Below are positions 6,007 through 6,085 of a DNA stretch of 6,085 bases, piece by piece. A program made the position numbers and the translations under genes. Positions within the stretch are counted from its first letter, which is position 1; every line of letters starts with the position of its first letter. The notes beneath the pieces were generated by a model, which worked only from the letters and a program-made list of their open reading frames with translations, was not told the DNA's origin and searched no databases. The stretch comes from Planctomycetales bacterium (GTDB lineage: Bacteria > Planctomycetota > SBBH01). Where the stretch lies: contig SBBH01000011.1 in NCBI GenBank assembly GCA_005239795.1, positions 1 through 6,085 on the forward strand, in the 5' to 3' direction.

Positions 6007-6068
6007 GGACAGGTCGGTAAGCCAAGAATTGTGGCAAGATCTGGGTCCAGGAGACGGGAGGAGAAGGG

Positions 6069-6085
6069 ATGAGCCAGAAGCGGAA
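6069..6085 (+). CDS. Start of an unidentified gene, 3' truncated
   Basis: ATG 6069 is followed by codons for Ser-Gln-Lys-Arg before the window ends. GGAGGAG (6057-6063), 5 nt upstream, is a strong Shine-Dalgarno sequence and is the main evidence for a real start. Five residues do not allow any assignment. The 309-bp gap and the candidate terminator suggest that it is a separate transcription unit from the fab genes, but no convincing promoter was found between 6007 and 6050. Confidence 0.55.

Larger units (their letters stand above)
5760..6068. other. 309-bp gene-free intergenic region, probably repeat-derived
   Basis: No convincing coding region is present on either strand. The one longer reverse frame here reads as arginine/serine-rich low-complexity protein and looks spurious. 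The contents from left to right are an A-rich tract, a GGTCAGGTCT motif with a nearby TATAAT, several nested inverted repeats, a CAACGCCGCAGATGG string and a T6 run. Base composition swings sharply between the A/T-rich left part and the GC-rich hairpins, unlike the flanking genes. This fits one or two inserted non-autonomous repeat elements, or a structured RNA with its own terminator. Confidence 0.6.

Noticed and set aside
5828..6037. Minus-strand frame of 69 codons in the intergenic region
   Set aside because: It is Arg/Ser-rich and overlaps the inverted repeats; no ribosome site or known motif was seen.
6005..6040. Sigma-70 or sigma-54 promoter for the gene at 6069
   Set aside because: TGGACA resembles a -35 box, but no -10 lies at proper spacing; the GG and GC pairs are 14 apart, not the 13 needed for sigma-54.

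Overview
The window is a GC-rich bacterial stretch (roughly two thirds G+C by eye). It is filled from its left edge to about position 5760 by co-directional, tightly packed genes on the + strand. Base 1 lies inside a gene and a new gene has just begun at the right edge, so both ends are truncated. The organism cannot be named. FabD has a GLSLGEY nucleophile motif and FabH has a PHQMN motif. FabF has a long run of the type I associate with Planctomycetes/PVC and neighbouring deep-branching GC-rich lineages. This is recall, not a phylogeny.

Region 1 (1-3746) is a type II fatty-acid synthesis operon in the order fabH (3' half), fabD, fabG, acpP, fabF. The junctions are overlaps of 7 and 14 nt and then gaps of 63 and 26 nt, so a single transcript is likely, with its promoter upstream of the window. 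FabD loads malonyl groups onto the AcpP carrier and FabH starts the chains. FabF elongates them and FabG carries out the first reduction. All catalytic residues that I checked are present.

Region 2 (3746-5759) appends two unexpected genes to the same transcription direction. The first is a TatD-type metal-dependent hydrolase that most resembles the EboB-like branch; its ATG overlaps the fabF stop by one base. The second is a HemW-like radical SAM protein. The junction between them is made of 7-bp tandem repeats, which supply both the stop codon of the hydrolase and the only plausible start codon (GTG) of the radical SAM gene. The radical SAM protein keeps the iron-sulfur cysteines but differs from typical HemW at two conserved positions in the putative haem-binding region.

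Region 3 (5760-6068) is a 309-bp gene-free stretch that looks repeat-derived. It holds a 24-nt A-rich tract, a GGTCAGGTCT motif, a set of nested inverted repeats that could fold as a three-way junction, a CAACGCCGCAGATGG string, and a possible terminator ending in six T. A new gene with a clear Shine-Dalgarno sequence starts at 6069.

The most notable points are the EboB-like hydrolase coupled to fabF, the start codon created by a variant tandem-repeat unit, the HemW divergence, and the structured intergenic element. None of these by itself shows a new biological system; the core of the window is ordinary fatty-acid housekeeping.
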